Shown here: positions 25,443 to 33,888 of the stretch, one piece after another | Numbering within the stretch: the stretch's first letter is position 1 | How the letters are laid out: every line of letters begins with the position of its first letter | NCBI GenBank assembly: GCA_947488175.1 | Contig: CANKYO010000012.1 | Span: 62,001 to 126,000, forward strand | Direction of reading: 5' to 3' | Length of the DNA: 64,000 bases | Source: an uncultured Paracoccaceae bacterium | GTDB taxonomy: Bacteria; Pseudomonadota; Alphaproteobacteria; Rhodobacterales; Rhodobacteraceae | Notes under the pieces: model-generated | Databases searched by the model: none | The model's input: the letters and a program-made list of their open reading frames with translations, nothing else | Told to the model about the DNA's origin: nothing | Translations under genes and position numbers: made by a program

Positions 25443-26360
25443 ATGAAAGTCCTCTGCCAGCTAGAGTGCATGAGCAAAGACCAGATCAAAAACCTTATCG
25501 AGCGCCGTCTGCCAGAGGCAGGCCTCGTCGATACCGCGTTGAAAGGCGTCCAGCTATTCCGGGTGACCGAGGCCATGCCCTGCGTGCCTGCTGTGTACGA
25601 GCCCACGGTGGTGGCTATTCTCAGTGGCACCAAGGAAGCTGTTCTGGACGGTGAGCACCACGTCTATGGCAGCGATAAATACTTGCTGTGCCCCATGACT
25701 TTACCGGTGGAGGCAGGCACGCCCTTGGCGTCCAAGGACGATCCTCTGCTTGGCGTGGTGATTGCGCTGGAGCCACGGAAGATGCTCGAGCTGACCATGG
25801 AGGTTGAGACCGCCGCCGGTGGCAACAGACAATCGCGGGATGGCGTGCCATCGGCTTTGGCATTGGCGGCTTGGGATACGGGCTTCACGCAGGCCTTGTT
25901 ACGGCTCCTTGAGTTGCTCGATAATCCAGTTGATCTGGAGGTGCTCGGACAGGGGCGACTGCGCGAATTTTATTATGCAGTGCTCAGGGGTGAGGCCGGG
26001 GCCGCGGCAAGACGGGCTTTTGGCGTTGGCAACGAAATCGCGCGCACCATCGATTATCTCTCGAACCACCTGAACGAACAGGTCACCATCGACGACATGG
26101 CCGACCACGTCGGTATGAGTCGGGCGGTCTTCCATCGGCGCTTTAAGGAAGCGACGACCATGTCCCCGATACAGTTCGTGAAATCCATGCGGCTGAACCA
26201 CGCCGCGATGAAGATCGCCGAAGGGAAGACCGTGTCGGAAGCAGCCTGGGACGTGGGTTATCAAAGCTCCTCTCAATTCAGCCGTGAGTTCAAACGGATG
26301 TACGGCCAGTCGCCCCGGCAATGGAGCAATGCCGCGCAGGTGCCTCAACTATTGAACTAA
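25443..26360 (+). CDS. AraC-family transcriptional activator
   Basis: About 305 residues. The N-terminal half fits the AraC_N cupin-like effector domain (YEPTVVAILSGTKEAVLDG...YLLCPMTLPVEA). The C-terminal 100 residues carry the two AraC helix-turn-helix motifs (VTIDDMADHVGMSRAVFHRRFKEAT and SEAAWDVGYQSSSQFSREFKRMYGQSP). Start uncertain: ATG 25443 or ATG 25470, neither with a strong ribosome site. Divergent from the SDR gene. Ligand unknown. Confidence 0.85.
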   Translation: MKVLCQLECMSKDQIKNLIERRLPEAGLVDTALKGVQLFRVTEAMPCVPAVYEPTVVAILSGTKEAVLDGEHHVYGSDKYLLCPMTLPVEAGTPLASKDDPLLGVVIALEPRKMLELTMEVETAAGGNRQSRDGVPSALALAAWDTGFTQALLRLLELLDNPVDLEVLGQGRLREFYYAVLRGEAGAAARRAFGVGNEIARTIDYLSNHLNEQVTIDDMADHVGMSRAVFHRRFKEATTMSPIQFVKSMRLNHAAMKIAEGKTVSEAAWDVGYQSSSQFSREFKRMYGQSPRQWSNAAQVPQLLN

Positions 26361-26371
26361 GGGACACCTTT

Positions 26372-26465
26372 CACTGCCGGCTTGCAGCGAATGTCCGGAA
26401 AGCGGGCTGCGACTGCAGCAATCCAATACATGGTTGAGTGACCGGTTTGGGCCGAGAGGTTGCTT
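26372..26465 (+). repeat. Dispersed intergenic repeat, core copy
   Basis: Contains GCAGCGAATGTCCGG, AAAGCGGGCTGCGACTGCAG and GACCGGTTTGGGCCGAGAGG, the clearest version of the shared core in this window. Confidence 0.7.
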
Positions 26466-26517
26466 TTTCTAGTTTCGCGAATGACGCTTGAGAATGGTTA
26501 TTGGACTGGAGAATAGA

Positions 26518-27015
26518 ATGGCGAAATCATTCAAAGAATTTTTAGCGAAACCGTCGTTTACTGACTGGATACAAGCCATCTTTGGAATACCCGCTTTCTT
26601 GATCGCGATTTGGGCGCTGAACGATGCAAGAGATGCAACGGAAGATGCTTCAAGCGCTGTCATCTTGGCTGATGAGGCTAATCTTGAAATGCCCGTGAAC
26701 ACTGCTGCTACCGCGCAGAACGATCTTATCATTTTGCAAATGGCATCATACCGAATTGAAAATTGCCCCATTGCACAAAGAGAGATTGATGCCTACGGAC
26801 TCGAATTCGGAAAAGAGCCGACGCTTTGGAAAAGTCCAAGTGGTGCATTTGCTGTAGTTGGGATTGAGGCCGCATCGTTGGCAGATGCAGAAGGGTTACA
26901 GGAGCGAGCGTTGGAACTGTCACAAGATGATCGCTTTAGAAATGAAGACCTTGAGAATGCGCGCATACGTATAAATCCTGATTGGACGTTGGCGTCTTCT
27001 TGTGACGCTCTTTGA
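26518..27015 (+). CDS. Hypothetical membrane-anchored protein
   Basis: About 165 residues with one hydrophobic helix near the N-terminus (IQAIFGIPAFLIAIWAL, about 15-32) and a soluble acidic domain after it. The N-terminal phrase FLAKPSFTDWIQAIFGIPAF is typical of small anchored proteins of unknown role. The region after residue 80 (PIAQREIDAYGLEF..., then AASLADAEGLQERALEL) could be an SPOR-like or other ligand-binding fold, but this is not certain. Start at ATG 26518 with GGAG seven bases upstream. Flanked on both sides by the dispersed repeat, so possibly acquired. Confidence 0.6.
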   Translation: MAKSFKEFLAKPSFTDWIQAIFGIPAFLIAIWALNDARDATEDASSAVILADEANLEMPVNTAATAQNDLIILQMASYRIENCPIAQREIDAYGLEFGKEPTLWKSPSGAFAVVGIEAASLADAEGLQERALELSQDDRFRNEDLENARIRINPDWTLASSCDAL

Positions 27016-27047
27016 GCGGTCCCACAGTACACATTTGCTTAAAACGC

Positions 27048-27130
27048 AGGGTTCAACGGAATGTCCGCAATCCGGGCTGCGAACGCAGCATCCAGACGCT
27101 TCGCAGTGTCCGGTATGGGCCGTCCTCAAC
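27048..27130 (+). repeat. Dispersed intergenic repeat, core copy
   Basis: Contains GGAATGTCCGCAATCCGGGC, GGGCTGCGAACGCAGCATCC and GTGTCCGGTATGGGCCG, matching the repeat core. Confidence 0.6.
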
Positions 27131-27221
27131 GAGGCCAGATTGCACAGGAGCTCAAATGCTGCGCGCTCCAACGTCGTAAAAGAGCCCTTTGTGACGGATG
27201 CTGCAGGGAGTACGAATGGCA

Positions 27222-27260
27222 GGCATGATGGGGTATATCTTCCTTATATCCCATCATGCC
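27222..27260. repeat. Strong inverted repeat
   Basis: GGCATGATGGG-x-TATA and its mirror image form a long near-perfect palindrome of about 39 bases with a very short loop. No T-run follows. It lies directly upstream of a truncated lysR, so it may be the edge of an insertion or deletion, or a terminator. Confidence 0.55.
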
Positions 27261-27304
27261 GAAGAGGATTGCAACTGACTTTCCCCGCTATCGGGTCCAT
27301 CTGC

Positions 27305-27545
27305 GGCTGATGATATTTTGGCCATGGTTGGCGCGGCTCAGGCTGGGTTGGGTGTCGTTCGGATGCCCATTTTCGTGGACGCGCAGCGGCTGATCTGGTG
27401 CACAGAGCCGCTACTGCTGCCACAAACCTATGCAGATATCTGGGTGGTGGGGCACCCTGATATCTGGCCATCGCGAAAATTGAGTGCTTTTCGGGACATT
27501 CTGATCCCGTATTGCAGGTCGCACCGCGACAGCCTTGTCGCCTGA
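27305..27545 (+). pseudogene. 3' remnant of a LysR-family regulator gene
   Basis: About 75 residues match the end of a LysR substrate-binding domain (ILAMVGAAQAGLGVVRMP, then YADIWVVGHPDIWPSRKLSAFRDILIPY). The DNA-binding part is missing; the frame is closed just upstream and a palindrome precedes it. Only a scar of a former regulator is left, 5 bases from the convergent TetR gene. Confidence 0.75.
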
Positions 27546-27550
27546 CTCTC

Positions 27551-28129
27551 CTAGCCTGCCGCATAGCCGATTGCGTCGAGTGCCGCCGCCTTGCTGGAGC
27601 GCGCGATCCGGTCAGCGGCGGGACCTGATCCCACAGCCCGCGAGAGGGTAAGCCCGCCAATCAGTGTCGACAGGAACGCCCATGCAATTGCTTCGCGTTC
27701 GGCCGCAGACCCTGCCTTCGGCAGGTGGTCTGCAATCTCTTTGATGATGCGGCTCATCAGTTCCGCGTATTCGGTTCGCACAGCTGGATCTGTCCTGATC
27801 ACGTCCGGCGTCAGACTGGTCATTGCGCAACCGCCCTCTAGGTCCATCCGGTGACCTTTTCCAAGATAATAGTCTGCAAAAGCTTCAGGCCACTGGGCGC
27901 CATGCTTCTTGCGATACTCGGGCAAAGCGGCAAGGACGTCTTCCAGACCGGCGACAAGTGCCGCCCGGAACGCATCGTTCTTGGATTTCAGATGGGCATA
28001 AAATGCACCGGACGTGACACCAGCATCTTTCGCTATTGAGTCGACCCCGATCCCTGAATAGCCCTCTTTTCGAAACGCCCGGCCCGACGCCTCTAGCAGT
28101 TTCATCTTAGTTGATTCTGATTTTTTCAA
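27551..28129 (-). CDS. TetR-family repressor
   Basis: 192 residues with a TetR helix-turn-helix (about 8-55: GRAFRKEGYSGIGVDSIAKDAG, VTSGAFYAHLKSKNDAF) and a C-terminal effector domain of the kind found in repressors of stress-inducible redox genes (GGCAMTSLTPDV). Divergent from a Tat-exported protein and its secreted neighbour, with paired operator-like repeats between them, so it very likely represses that operon. Confidence 0.87.
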   Translation of the reverse strand: MKKSESTKMKLLEASGRAFRKEGYSGIGVDSIAKDAGVTSGAFYAHLKSKNDAFRAALVAGLEDVLAALPEYRKKHGAQWPEAFADYYLGKGHRMDLEGGCAMTSLTPDVIRTDPAVRTEYAELMSRIIKEIADHLPKAGSAAEREAIAWAFLSTLIGGLTLSRAVGSGPAADRIARSSKAAALDAIGYAAG

Positions 28130-28155
28130 GCTAAGTCAATCCTTTACCTCAAAAA

Positions 28156-28223
28156 ATAACGTTCACTATATTTTTGATTGACGGCGGGCGCCAATCGGAA
28201 TAGCGATATATAGGGATCGTTAT
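28156..28223. promoter_or_regulatory. Paired operator sites for the divergent TetR
   Basis: ATAACGTTCACTATAT (28156-28171) and ATATAGGGATCGTTAT (28208-28223) are the same site in opposite orientation (ATAACG-N5-TATAT), centred 52 bases apart between tetR and the exported-protein gene. Confidence 0.55.
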
Positions 28224-28287
28224 ATTTCGTTACCCACCCCAAGGCAACCACCAAGGTAGGTGGCCCCAATCTTAAGGAGAAAACGAC

Positions 28288-29079
28288 ATGGCTTCACGTG
28301 TGCCCCGGCACGCGCCCGGTGGAACTGCGCCAATGTCACGGCGCAAAGTTACCGCAGGGCTGGCCGCTATTCCCCTCGCGGCAATAGGGCTGACTGTTCA
28401 CAGGTCAGCTGCAACTGCGCAATCCAATCAAAAGGAACGCCAAACTATGCCTGCCAACGCCTTCGTTTACACGGAATTGCAAGCGTCCGTGCCCTTCACG
28501 GATGTTCCTTGGGAAAAGCTGAATGCTGCCATCGCGGCCCAACCCGGGTTTGTTGACAAAACGTGGTTTTCCGGGCTGGGCAACCATTCTGTCGGCGGGC
28601 TTTACGGGTTTGCGAGCGTCGATGATGCGCTGCTGTACTGCACGGATTTTTTCCCGGCTCTGGCCCGTGACTTTGGCGTGGCGCAAACAACGCGGGTCTT
28701 TGATAATCAGGCAACCGCAGAGGCCAGCGCGGCGATGGATGCGCCCCATTTTGGCGGACGGGTCAAAGCCGAGCCCCGCGCATTTGTTTACACCGAAGTG
28801 CAGGTCGCGGTTCCATTTGAAAACGCACCATGGCAGGACCGAAATCCGGTCTTGCGCAGGCGAAAGGGACTGTTGTCCAAGATCTGGCTAAGTGGACACA
28901 ACACAAACACGCTGGGTGGCTTGGACGCCTTCGACACTGTCGAAAATGCGTTGGACTTTGCCATCAATGAATTCCCGAAAACGACAGCCGCGATGAACGC
29001 TGCCTTCTATACGCGCGTCTTCGATGCCCGTGTGACCGAGGCCGCAAGCCGCGGCCTCAACTCTCCCTACTACCTTTAA
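28288..29079 (+). CDS. Tat-exported protein with two YdhR/ABM-like repeats
   Basis: 263 residues. An SRRKVTAGLAAIPLAAIGL segment (about 17-35) is a twin-arginine signal, so the folded protein is sent to the periplasm. Two halves repeat each other: FVYTELQASVPF..PW (about 58-75) and FVYTEVQVAVPF..PW (about 170-187), each followed by a W(F/L)SG-x3-N motif, GGLYGF/GGLDAF, and TRVFD. Each half looks like a ferredoxin-like YdhR or antibiotic-biosynthesis-monooxygenase domain. Start at ATG 28288 with AAGGAG upstream. Leads an operon with a secreted protein, probably under TetR control. Enzymatic role unproven. Confidence 0.72.
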   Translation: MASRVPRHAPGGTAPMSRRKVTAGLAAIPLAAIGLTVHRSAATAQSNQKERQTMPANAFVYTELQASVPFTDVPWEKLNAAIAAQPGFVDKTWFSGLGNHSVGGLYGFASVDDALLYCTDFFPALARDFGVAQTTRVFDNQATAEASAAMDAPHFGGRVKAEPRAFVYTEVQVAVPFENAPWQDRNPVLRRRKGLLSKIWLSGHNTNTLGGLDAFDTVENALDFAINEFPKTTAAMNAAFYTRVFDARVTEAASRGLNSPYYL

Positions 29080-29103
29080 CATCTTCAACTGAACGGAAAT
29101 GAC

Positions 29104-29574
29104 ATGAAACTGAACTCTCTTTCTGGTGCCATCATGGCGCTTGCGATGTCGTCAACTGCTGCAATGGCTGCCGACTGCTTTGAAATGGGCGGCGTCGCCA
29201 TCCCTAACTTCTTTGGCGAAGGCGAAGGTCAGCCGATGATCATCTCGGCCACTTTGACTGGCGCGGTTCAAAACGCGGCTGGCAAGATCACGGCCACCCG
29301 CGAGACTGAAACGGGCCTTGAGATGGACATGGAACATTACTTTGGCCGTGACGATGGCGGCGCATTCCAAACAAAGGATCTGGGCGTTCTGACCGCCGTG
29401 CCGGGCAAACCGGGCCGCTTTATGATCGAAATCACCTACGACATTCAGCCAGACGTCACACGCGGCACGATGAAGGGCTACTCAGGCCAGTTCAACAGCT
29501 ATGGCCTCGTTGATTTGCGCGACGATGACAACCTTGTTGGGCTGGTCCGCTACCAGGGTGAAATCTGCCGCTAA
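29104..29574 (+). CDS. Secreted protein of unknown function
   Basis: 156 residues with a clear signal peptide (MKLNSLSGAIMALAMSSTAA..MA, cleavage near 22). The mature part has two cysteines far apart (near the start and third from the end) that could form a disulfide, and a beta-rich lipocalin-like pattern (MIISATLTGAV, GRFMIEITYDIQ, DDNLVGLVRYQG). Twenty-four bases behind the Tat protein and followed by a strong hairpin, so it ends this operon. Confidence 0.68.
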   Translation: MKLNSLSGAIMALAMSSTAAMAADCFEMGGVAIPNFFGEGEGQPMIISATLTGAVQNAAGKITATRETETGLEMDMEHYFGRDDGGAFQTKDLGVLTAVPGKPGRFMIEITYDIQPDVTRGTMKGYSGQFNSYGLVDLRDDDNLVGLVRYQGEICR

Positions 29575-29582
29575 AATAAGCT

Positions 29583-29611
29583 ACCGGGGACAGGCAGTGT
29601 TTGTCCCCGGT
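29583..29611 (+). terminator. Strong hairpin terminator
   Basis: A perfect 10-bp stem (ACCGGGGACA with TGTCCCCGGT) with a 9-base loop, 8 bases after the stop of the secreted protein; only a short T-run follows. Confidence 0.6.
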
Positions 29612-29637
29612 CCTTTGGATCCTTCAGGCGTATCATT

Positions 29638-30066
29638 ATGAACACTCAGTCAACGTACCCAAACACCCCGCACGCCATTCTTTATTCGATGGTCCGTGTC
29701 CGAGACCTCGATCGGTCCTTGCGCTTTTATTGCGATGCACTCGGGATGCAGGAATTGCGTCGAGAGACTTTTACAGCTGCTGAATTTACGCTGGTCTTTG
29801 TCGGTTATCCCGACAGCAGCGCAATGATTGAGCTGACCTATAACTGGGGCGAGCACAGCTATTCGCACGGCACCGGATATGGACACATCGCATTGGAGGT
29901 TCTCGACATACACCAGACCTGCCTTCATCTGGCCGGGCTGGGCGTTGAAATCACCCGAAACCCGGGCCCGATGAAAGCGGCACCGGATGAAACCGGCGAA
30001 CACGAAACCATCGCCTTCATCAAAGACCCTGACGGCTACAATATTGAGCTAATCCAAGCGCCCTAG
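29638..30066 (+). CDS. gloA: Glyoxalase I (lactoylglutathione lyase)
   Basis: 142 residues of the vicinal-oxygen-chelate fold. It converts the methylglyoxal-glutathione hemithioacetal to S-lactoylglutathione. The metal ligands fit the glyoxalase I pattern: His in the ILYSMVRVRDL region (about 12), the Glu of IELTYNWG (about 64), the His of GYGHIALEV (about 83), and the Glu of YNIELIQ near the end. SLRFYCDALGM is the typical N-terminal signature. Part of a run of detoxification genes. Confidence 0.9.
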   Translation: MNTQSTYPNTPHAILYSMVRVRDLDRSLRFYCDALGMQELRRETFTAAEFTLVFVGYPDSSAMIELTYNWGEHSYSHGTGYGHIALEVLDIHQTCLHLAGLGVEITRNPGPMKAAPDETGEHETIAFIKDPDGYNIELIQAP

Positions 30067-30146
30067 GCGTGCCTACAAGCGATGAGGCACGGCTGACGTG
30101 GATCACAAACGCTTTGGGCACGGCAATCTATGAAACGAGACACACC

Positions 30147-31073
30147 ATGACGAGCAACCGCACTTCAGGAAAACACAGGGTTCACAGACTCAGTAGGTCT
30201 CTGTCTCTGACCTTGTTCTTAACTGCCATGATCGCCGTTCCAATACCGGCGTTGGCGGATGGGCCCCATCTGATGTCAACGAAAGTCGCCGAAAACCTGT
30301 ACATGCTGACAGGCGATGGTGGGAACATCGGCGTCATTATCGGGGACGATGGCACGTTTCTTATCGACGATCAGATGGCACCTGCTTTGCCGGAATTGCT
30401 TGCGCTTATAAACCAATTGGGGGGCGAGCCTCCCCGGTTCCTGATCAACACCCATTTCCATTTTGACCATACTGGCGGAAATGAACTTCTTGGCGGGACA
30501 GGTACAACGATTTTCAGTCACGAGATGGCCCGCACGCGTCTTGCTGATGGAAGTGATATTCCTCTTTTTGATTTGTCGTTTCAGCCGATGGCAAGCGATG
30601 GATTGCCCGTTGTCACCTTTAAGGACTCGATGAGCTTCCATTTAAATGGCGACATAATGCGCGCCGTCCATACGCCCCGGGCACACACGGACGGAGACTT
30701 GGTGGTATTTTTTGAGATGGCCAATGTCGTGCACGCGGGGGACGTATTCTTCAACGGCATCTATCCGGTGATTGATACTCACAATGGCGGTACCTTGCAG
30801 GGCACGATCAGTGCCGTTGAAATGCTACGCGACCACACCGATGAACATACCAAAGTCATCCCGGGCCACGGCTCGTTGGGATCCCGCGATGACCTCTTGG
30901 ATTACCTCGCAATGCTTCAGTATGCCCGCGATGAACTCAGCAAACTGAAAGGCGAAGGAAAAACGCGCCAGCAAGTAGTCGATCTTAGGCCGCTAGACCA
31001 ATTTGATGCCAAATGGTCTGGGGGATTTTTCTCAACGGACATTTGGACTGGACTGATGTTCGACGCGCTTTAG
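30147..31073 (+). CDS. Secreted metallo-beta-lactamase-fold hydrolase
   Basis: About 308 residues. An N-terminal signal peptide (about 18-40, LSLTLFLTAMIAVPIPALA) directs export. The zinc motif is NTHFHFDHTGGN (HxHxDH, about 131-136), with later ligands in HTPRAHTDGD, HAGDVFFNG and PGHG. Family members hydrolyse lactams, thioesters or lactones. Start at ATG 30147; upstream codons in frame have no ribosome site. It lies 80 bases behind gloA; glyoxalase II also has this fold, but a secreted form points to another substrate. Confidence 0.83.
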   Translation: MTSNRTSGKHRVHRLSRSLSLTLFLTAMIAVPIPALADGPHLMSTKVAENLYMLTGDGGNIGVIIGDDGTFLIDDQMAPALPELLALINQLGGEPPRFLINTHFHFDHTGGNELLGGTGTTIFSHEMARTRLADGSDIPLFDLSFQPMASDGLPVVTFKDSMSFHLNGDIMRAVHTPRAHTDGDLVVFFEMANVVHAGDVFFNGIYPVIDTHNGGTLQGTISAVEMLRDHTDEHTKVIPGHGSLGSRDDLLDYLAMLQYARDELSKLKGEGKTRQQVVDLRPLDQFDAKWSGGFFSTDIWTGLMFDAL

Positions 31074-31200
31074 CAGTGCCTTGCGTGAGGTGTTTTGAAC
31101 GCTCTCTGGAAAGGGAATTGCCCCACTAAAGAACATCACAGTGAAAACTGCATTTTCATCGCGAGATGATCAATCAGCGGGAATAGAGCATGACTGACTT

Positions 31201-31551
31201 TTACCCTTCGTCGCGCATCTTCAACCGATGGCCAACTTTCACAATGGCCTCAAGCGCAGGCACAAGTTCACCGCCCAGCTCTGTAAGGGCATATTCGACG
31301 GATGGGGGCGAGGTTGGTTGCACGTTCCGGGACAACACTCCGCGCTGCTCAAGCTCCGTCAGCCGTGTGGAGAGCACCTTGGCTGAAATTGGCGGAATGT
31401 CGGTACGCAACTCGTTAAAGCGGCGCGGGCCAGCACGCAGCGACCAAATCACATTGGCGGCCCAAGCGCCGGAGATCACCGCCATACAATGCGTCAGCAT
31501 ACAAGGCTGCGGCGGTTCGGGGCTTTGGTTTTTGCGGACTTTGAGCGGCAT
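31201..31551 (-). CDS. HxlR-family transcriptional regulator
   Basis: 116 residues of the HxlR/MarR-like winged helix type (ISGAWAANVIWSLRAGPRRFNELRTDIPPISAKVLSTRLTELE). HxlR proteins often sense reactive electrophiles or disulfide stress through a cysteine near the N-terminus; Cys17 and Cys22 are available. Divergent from the GST operon, with two operator-like repeats in between, so it likely controls the detoxification genes that follow. Confidence 0.87.
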   Translation of the reverse strand: MPLKVRKNQSPEPPQPCMLTHCMAVISGAWAANVIWSLRAGPRRFNELRTDIPPISAKVLSTRLTELEQRGVLSRNVQPTSPPSVEYALTELGGELVPALEAIVKVGHRLKMRDEG

Positions 31552-31563
31552 GGCAGGTGACTA

Positions 31564-31606
31564 GGTTTCCTTTGGGTAACTCGATAATTAAGTATCCTTT
31601 AGATAC
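31564..31606. promoter_or_regulatory. HxlR operator sites
   Basis: GTATC-CTTTA-GATAC (31592-31606) is an inverted repeat, and a related GTTTCCTTTGGGTAAC lies at 31565-31580. Both share the CCTTT core and sit between the divergent hxlR and gst genes. Confidence 0.5.
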
Positions 31607-31674
31607 CTAGTTGTCAACGGTTATCAAAGTCATCATCTCTGAACTGTCACCAAAGCAAACAGGAGCTAAGACAA

Positions 31675-32298
31675 ATGAAACTTTACTACAAACCCGGCGC
31701 ATGCTCGTTGGCATCCCACATCATTCTGAATGAACTTCAGATTCCGTTCGATCTGGATAAGACAGACACCGATACAAACAAAACAGAGGCCGGCGATGAT
31801 TTCCTCAAAATCAGTCCGAACGGCTATGTTCCAGCTCTAATCACCGACGAAGGCGACATCATCACCGAAAATCCAGCCGTGCTGCAGTATTTGGCCGATC
31901 AGTCACCCGCTGCCGGTCTCGCGCCACCGAACGGTACGTTGGCACGTACCCGACTTCAGGAAACTCTGAATTTCATCTCGTCAGAGCTGCACAAATCCTT
32001 CAGCCCATTTTTTACGGGTCGGGAGCTTGATGGCGATGCAAGAAAGAGGGTCGAGGCAGGTGTCGGGCGCCGCGCGGCGCATGTCGAGCAACGTCTCGCA
32101 GACGGTCGTCGCTTTCTGCTAGGTGACACGTTCACCGTCGCAGATGCATATGCATTTGTGGTGCTGAATTGGGCAGGTTTTGTCGGGCTCAGCCTTGACG
32201 CGCATCCGAAAACCCAGGCTTACGTGGCACGTATTGCGGCACGTCCCGCCTCGATCAAAGCGATGATTGCCGAGGGCCTGATGGAGCAGGCGGCATGA
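31675..32298 (+). CDS. Glutathione S-transferase
   Basis: 207 residues with an N-terminal thioredoxin-like GST domain (MKLYYKPGACSLASHI, with Tyr and Cys near position 10 as in beta-class GSTs; the cis-Pro in GYVPALI; ENPAVLQYLAD) and a C-terminal all-helical domain (ADAYAFVVLNWAGFVGL). It conjugates glutathione to electrophiles. First gene of a chain GST-NTF2-tautomerase-nitronate monooxygenase-GFA with tiny gaps, probably induced through the divergent HxlR. Confidence 0.9.
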   Translation: MKLYYKPGACSLASHIILNELQIPFDLDKTDTDTNKTEAGDDFLKISPNGYVPALITDEGDIITENPAVLQYLADQSPAAGLAPPNGTLARTRLQETLNFISSELHKSFSPFFTGRELDGDARKRVEAGVGRRAAHVEQRLADGRRFLLGDTFTVADAYAFVVLNWAGFVGLSLDAHPKTQAYVARIAARPASIKAMIAEGLMEQAA

Positions 32299-32669
32299 CT
32301 GCATTTGCGGCAGTAACAGAGGTGATAGAGACCTATTTCGACGGTCTCTATCACGCCGATACGGACAGGCTGGCTATAACGTTTCACCCAAAGGCGATCT
32401 ACGCGACAGCGGATGAAGCACCACTGCTGTATCGCACGATGGATGAGTATTTCGCGGTAGTGGCCAAGCGCGTGTCCCCGGCCTCGCGCAATGAACCTCG
32501 GCGTGATGTGATCGAATCCGTAGAATTCGCAGGTGAAAACACCGCCTTTGCCCGTGTGCGATGTTCCATTGGGACAAAGGATTTCATCGATTTCTTGACG
32601 CTTGTGCGAACCGACGGCGCATGGTCGATCATGGCCAAAATCTTTCAAATCACTGAACGCGCGACCTGA
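32295..32669 (+). CDS. NTF2-like/SnoaL-type protein
   Basis: 124 residues of the nuclear-transport-factor-2-like fold (VIETYFDGLYHADTDRLAITFHPKA, then FVDFLTLVRTDGAWSI-like strands). Members are small-molecule isomerases, hydrolases or binding proteins. The start overlaps the GST stop by 4 bases, so the two are translationally coupled. Substrate unknown. Confidence 0.8.
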   Translation: MTAFAAVTEVIETYFDGLYHADTDRLAITFHPKAIYATADEAPLLYRTMDEYFAVVAKRVSPASRNEPRRDVIESVEFAGENTAFARVRCSIGTKDFIDFLTLVRTDGAWSIMAKIFQITERAT

Positions 32670-32680
32670 AAGGAAGCGAT

Positions 32681-32887
32681 ATGCCCTATGTAAATATCAA
32701 AGTAACACGTGAAGGTGTCACCCCGGATCAGAAGGTCGCGTTGATCAACGGCGTCACCGACTTGCTGGTGCGGATCCTCGACAAGTCTCCGGCGACAACT
32801 TTTGTCGTCATTGACGAAGTTGCGCTTGAGGATTGGGGGATCGGAGGTCTACCGGTCGACCAGTATAGACGCGACGCGGCAGGTTGA
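32681..32887 (+). CDS. 4-Oxalocrotonate tautomerase-family protein
   Basis: 68 residues beginning Met-Pro-Tyr-Val: after removal of Met the N-terminal proline is the catalytic base of this family. The rest (VNIKVTREGVTPDQKVALINGVTDLLV, then TFVVIDEVALEDWGIGG) fits the short beta-alpha-beta subunit. Typical partners are aromatic-degradation or dehalogenation pathways; here it sits between NTF2-like and nitronate monooxygenase genes. Confidence 0.88.
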   Translation: MPYVNIKVTREGVTPDQKVALINGVTDLLVRILDKSPATTFVVIDEVALEDWGIGGLPVDQYRRDAAG

Positions 32888-32892
32888 CCTGA

Positions 32893-33888
32893 ATGGCCAT
32901 CCGCACATCCCTTTGTGATCTCTTCGACATCGAACATCCCGTCCTGTTGGCACCTATGGCAGGTGTCAGCGGCGGGGCGCTTGCTGCGGCCGTGAGCAAG
33001 GCAGGTGGTTTGGGCCTGGTCGGCGGCGGTTATGGCGACGCCGATTGGCTCAAACGCGAATTCGACGCAGCAGGTAATGCGCGGATCGGGGTCGGCTTTA
33101 TCACTTGGTCATTGGCCCGTAAGCCCGAACTGCTCGATCTTACCCTGGCACGAAACCCGGCAGCGCTCATGCTCTCGTTCGGTGATTTTAAACCGTTTCT
33201 CCGTCAGATCAGGGACGCGCAGACAAAGCTGATCGTTCAGGTGCAGACGCTCGAACAAGCGCGTGAAGCTGTCGATGCTGGCGTTGATGCCATTGTGGCG
33301 CAGGGCACAGAGGCAGGCGGACACGGCGGCACCAGAGCGACGTTGCCCCTCATCCCGGCGGTTGTGGACATCGCGCAAGGAATACCAGTCATCGCGGCAG
33401 GCGGTATCGCTGATGGACGTGGTCTGGCTGCGGCTCTGGCGCTTGACGCGTCCGGCGTCTTGTGTGGAACCGCCTTCTTTGCCAGCGATGAATCCCTCGC
33501 CAGTGAAAATGCCAAACAAGCTGCTCTGCGCGGTTCGGGCGACGATACTGAACGCAGTTCCGTATTCGACATGGCACGTGGGCTCAATTGGCCTTCGGAT
33601 TGGAACCTGCGCACGATGCGCAATACCTTCACGCGGCGGTGGAGCGGGGATATTGTCGGCTTGGGCGAAAACCTTGCAGAAGAGCAAATCCGTTTCAACG
33701 CCGCTTCGGCAGCGGGTGACACGGATGTAGCCGCCGTGATCGTCGGCGAAGCTGCTGACCTCGTTCGAAACCGTGGGCCTGCGCAAGCCACTCTTCAGGA
33801 CATGACTTCACAAGCCGGAGAAATCTTGCAGCGCCTTGGCCGACGTGTCGAACCCTTCAAAGAGGATTCAGAGAATGCCAAAACTTAA
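32893..33888 (+). CDS. Nitronate monooxygenase-like flavoprotein
   Basis: 331 residues with an FMN-binding TIM barrel. It has an APMAGVSGGALAAAVSKAGGLG N-terminus, AQGTEAGGHGG (phosphate and substrate His), and VIAAGGIADGRG followed by CGTAFFA for FMN phosphate binding. These match NAD(P)H-dependent flavin oxidoreductases/nitronate monooxygenases, which detoxify nitroalkane anions. Begins 5 bases after the tautomerase stop and overlaps the start of the GFA gene by 14 bases. Confidence 0.88.
   Translation: MAIRTSLCDLFDIEHPVLLAPMAGVSGGALAAAVSKAGGLGLVGGGYGDADWLKREFDAAGNARIGVGFITWSLARKPELLDLTLARNPAALMLSFGDFKPFLRQIRDAQTKLIVQVQTLEQAREAVDAGVDAIVAQGTEAGGHGGTRATLPLIPAVVDIAQGIPVIAAGGIADGRGLAAALALDASGVLCGTAFFASDESLASENAKQAALRGSGDDTERSSVFDMARGLNWPSDWNLRTMRNTFTRRWSGDIVGLGENLAEEQIRFNAASAAGDTDVAAVIVGEAADLVRNRGPAQATLQDMTSQAGEILQRLGRRVEPFKEDSENAKT

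Noticed and set aside
33109..33791. Minus-strand frames opposite the nitronate monooxygenase
   Set aside because: No motifs and composition typical of antisense frames in GC-rich genes.
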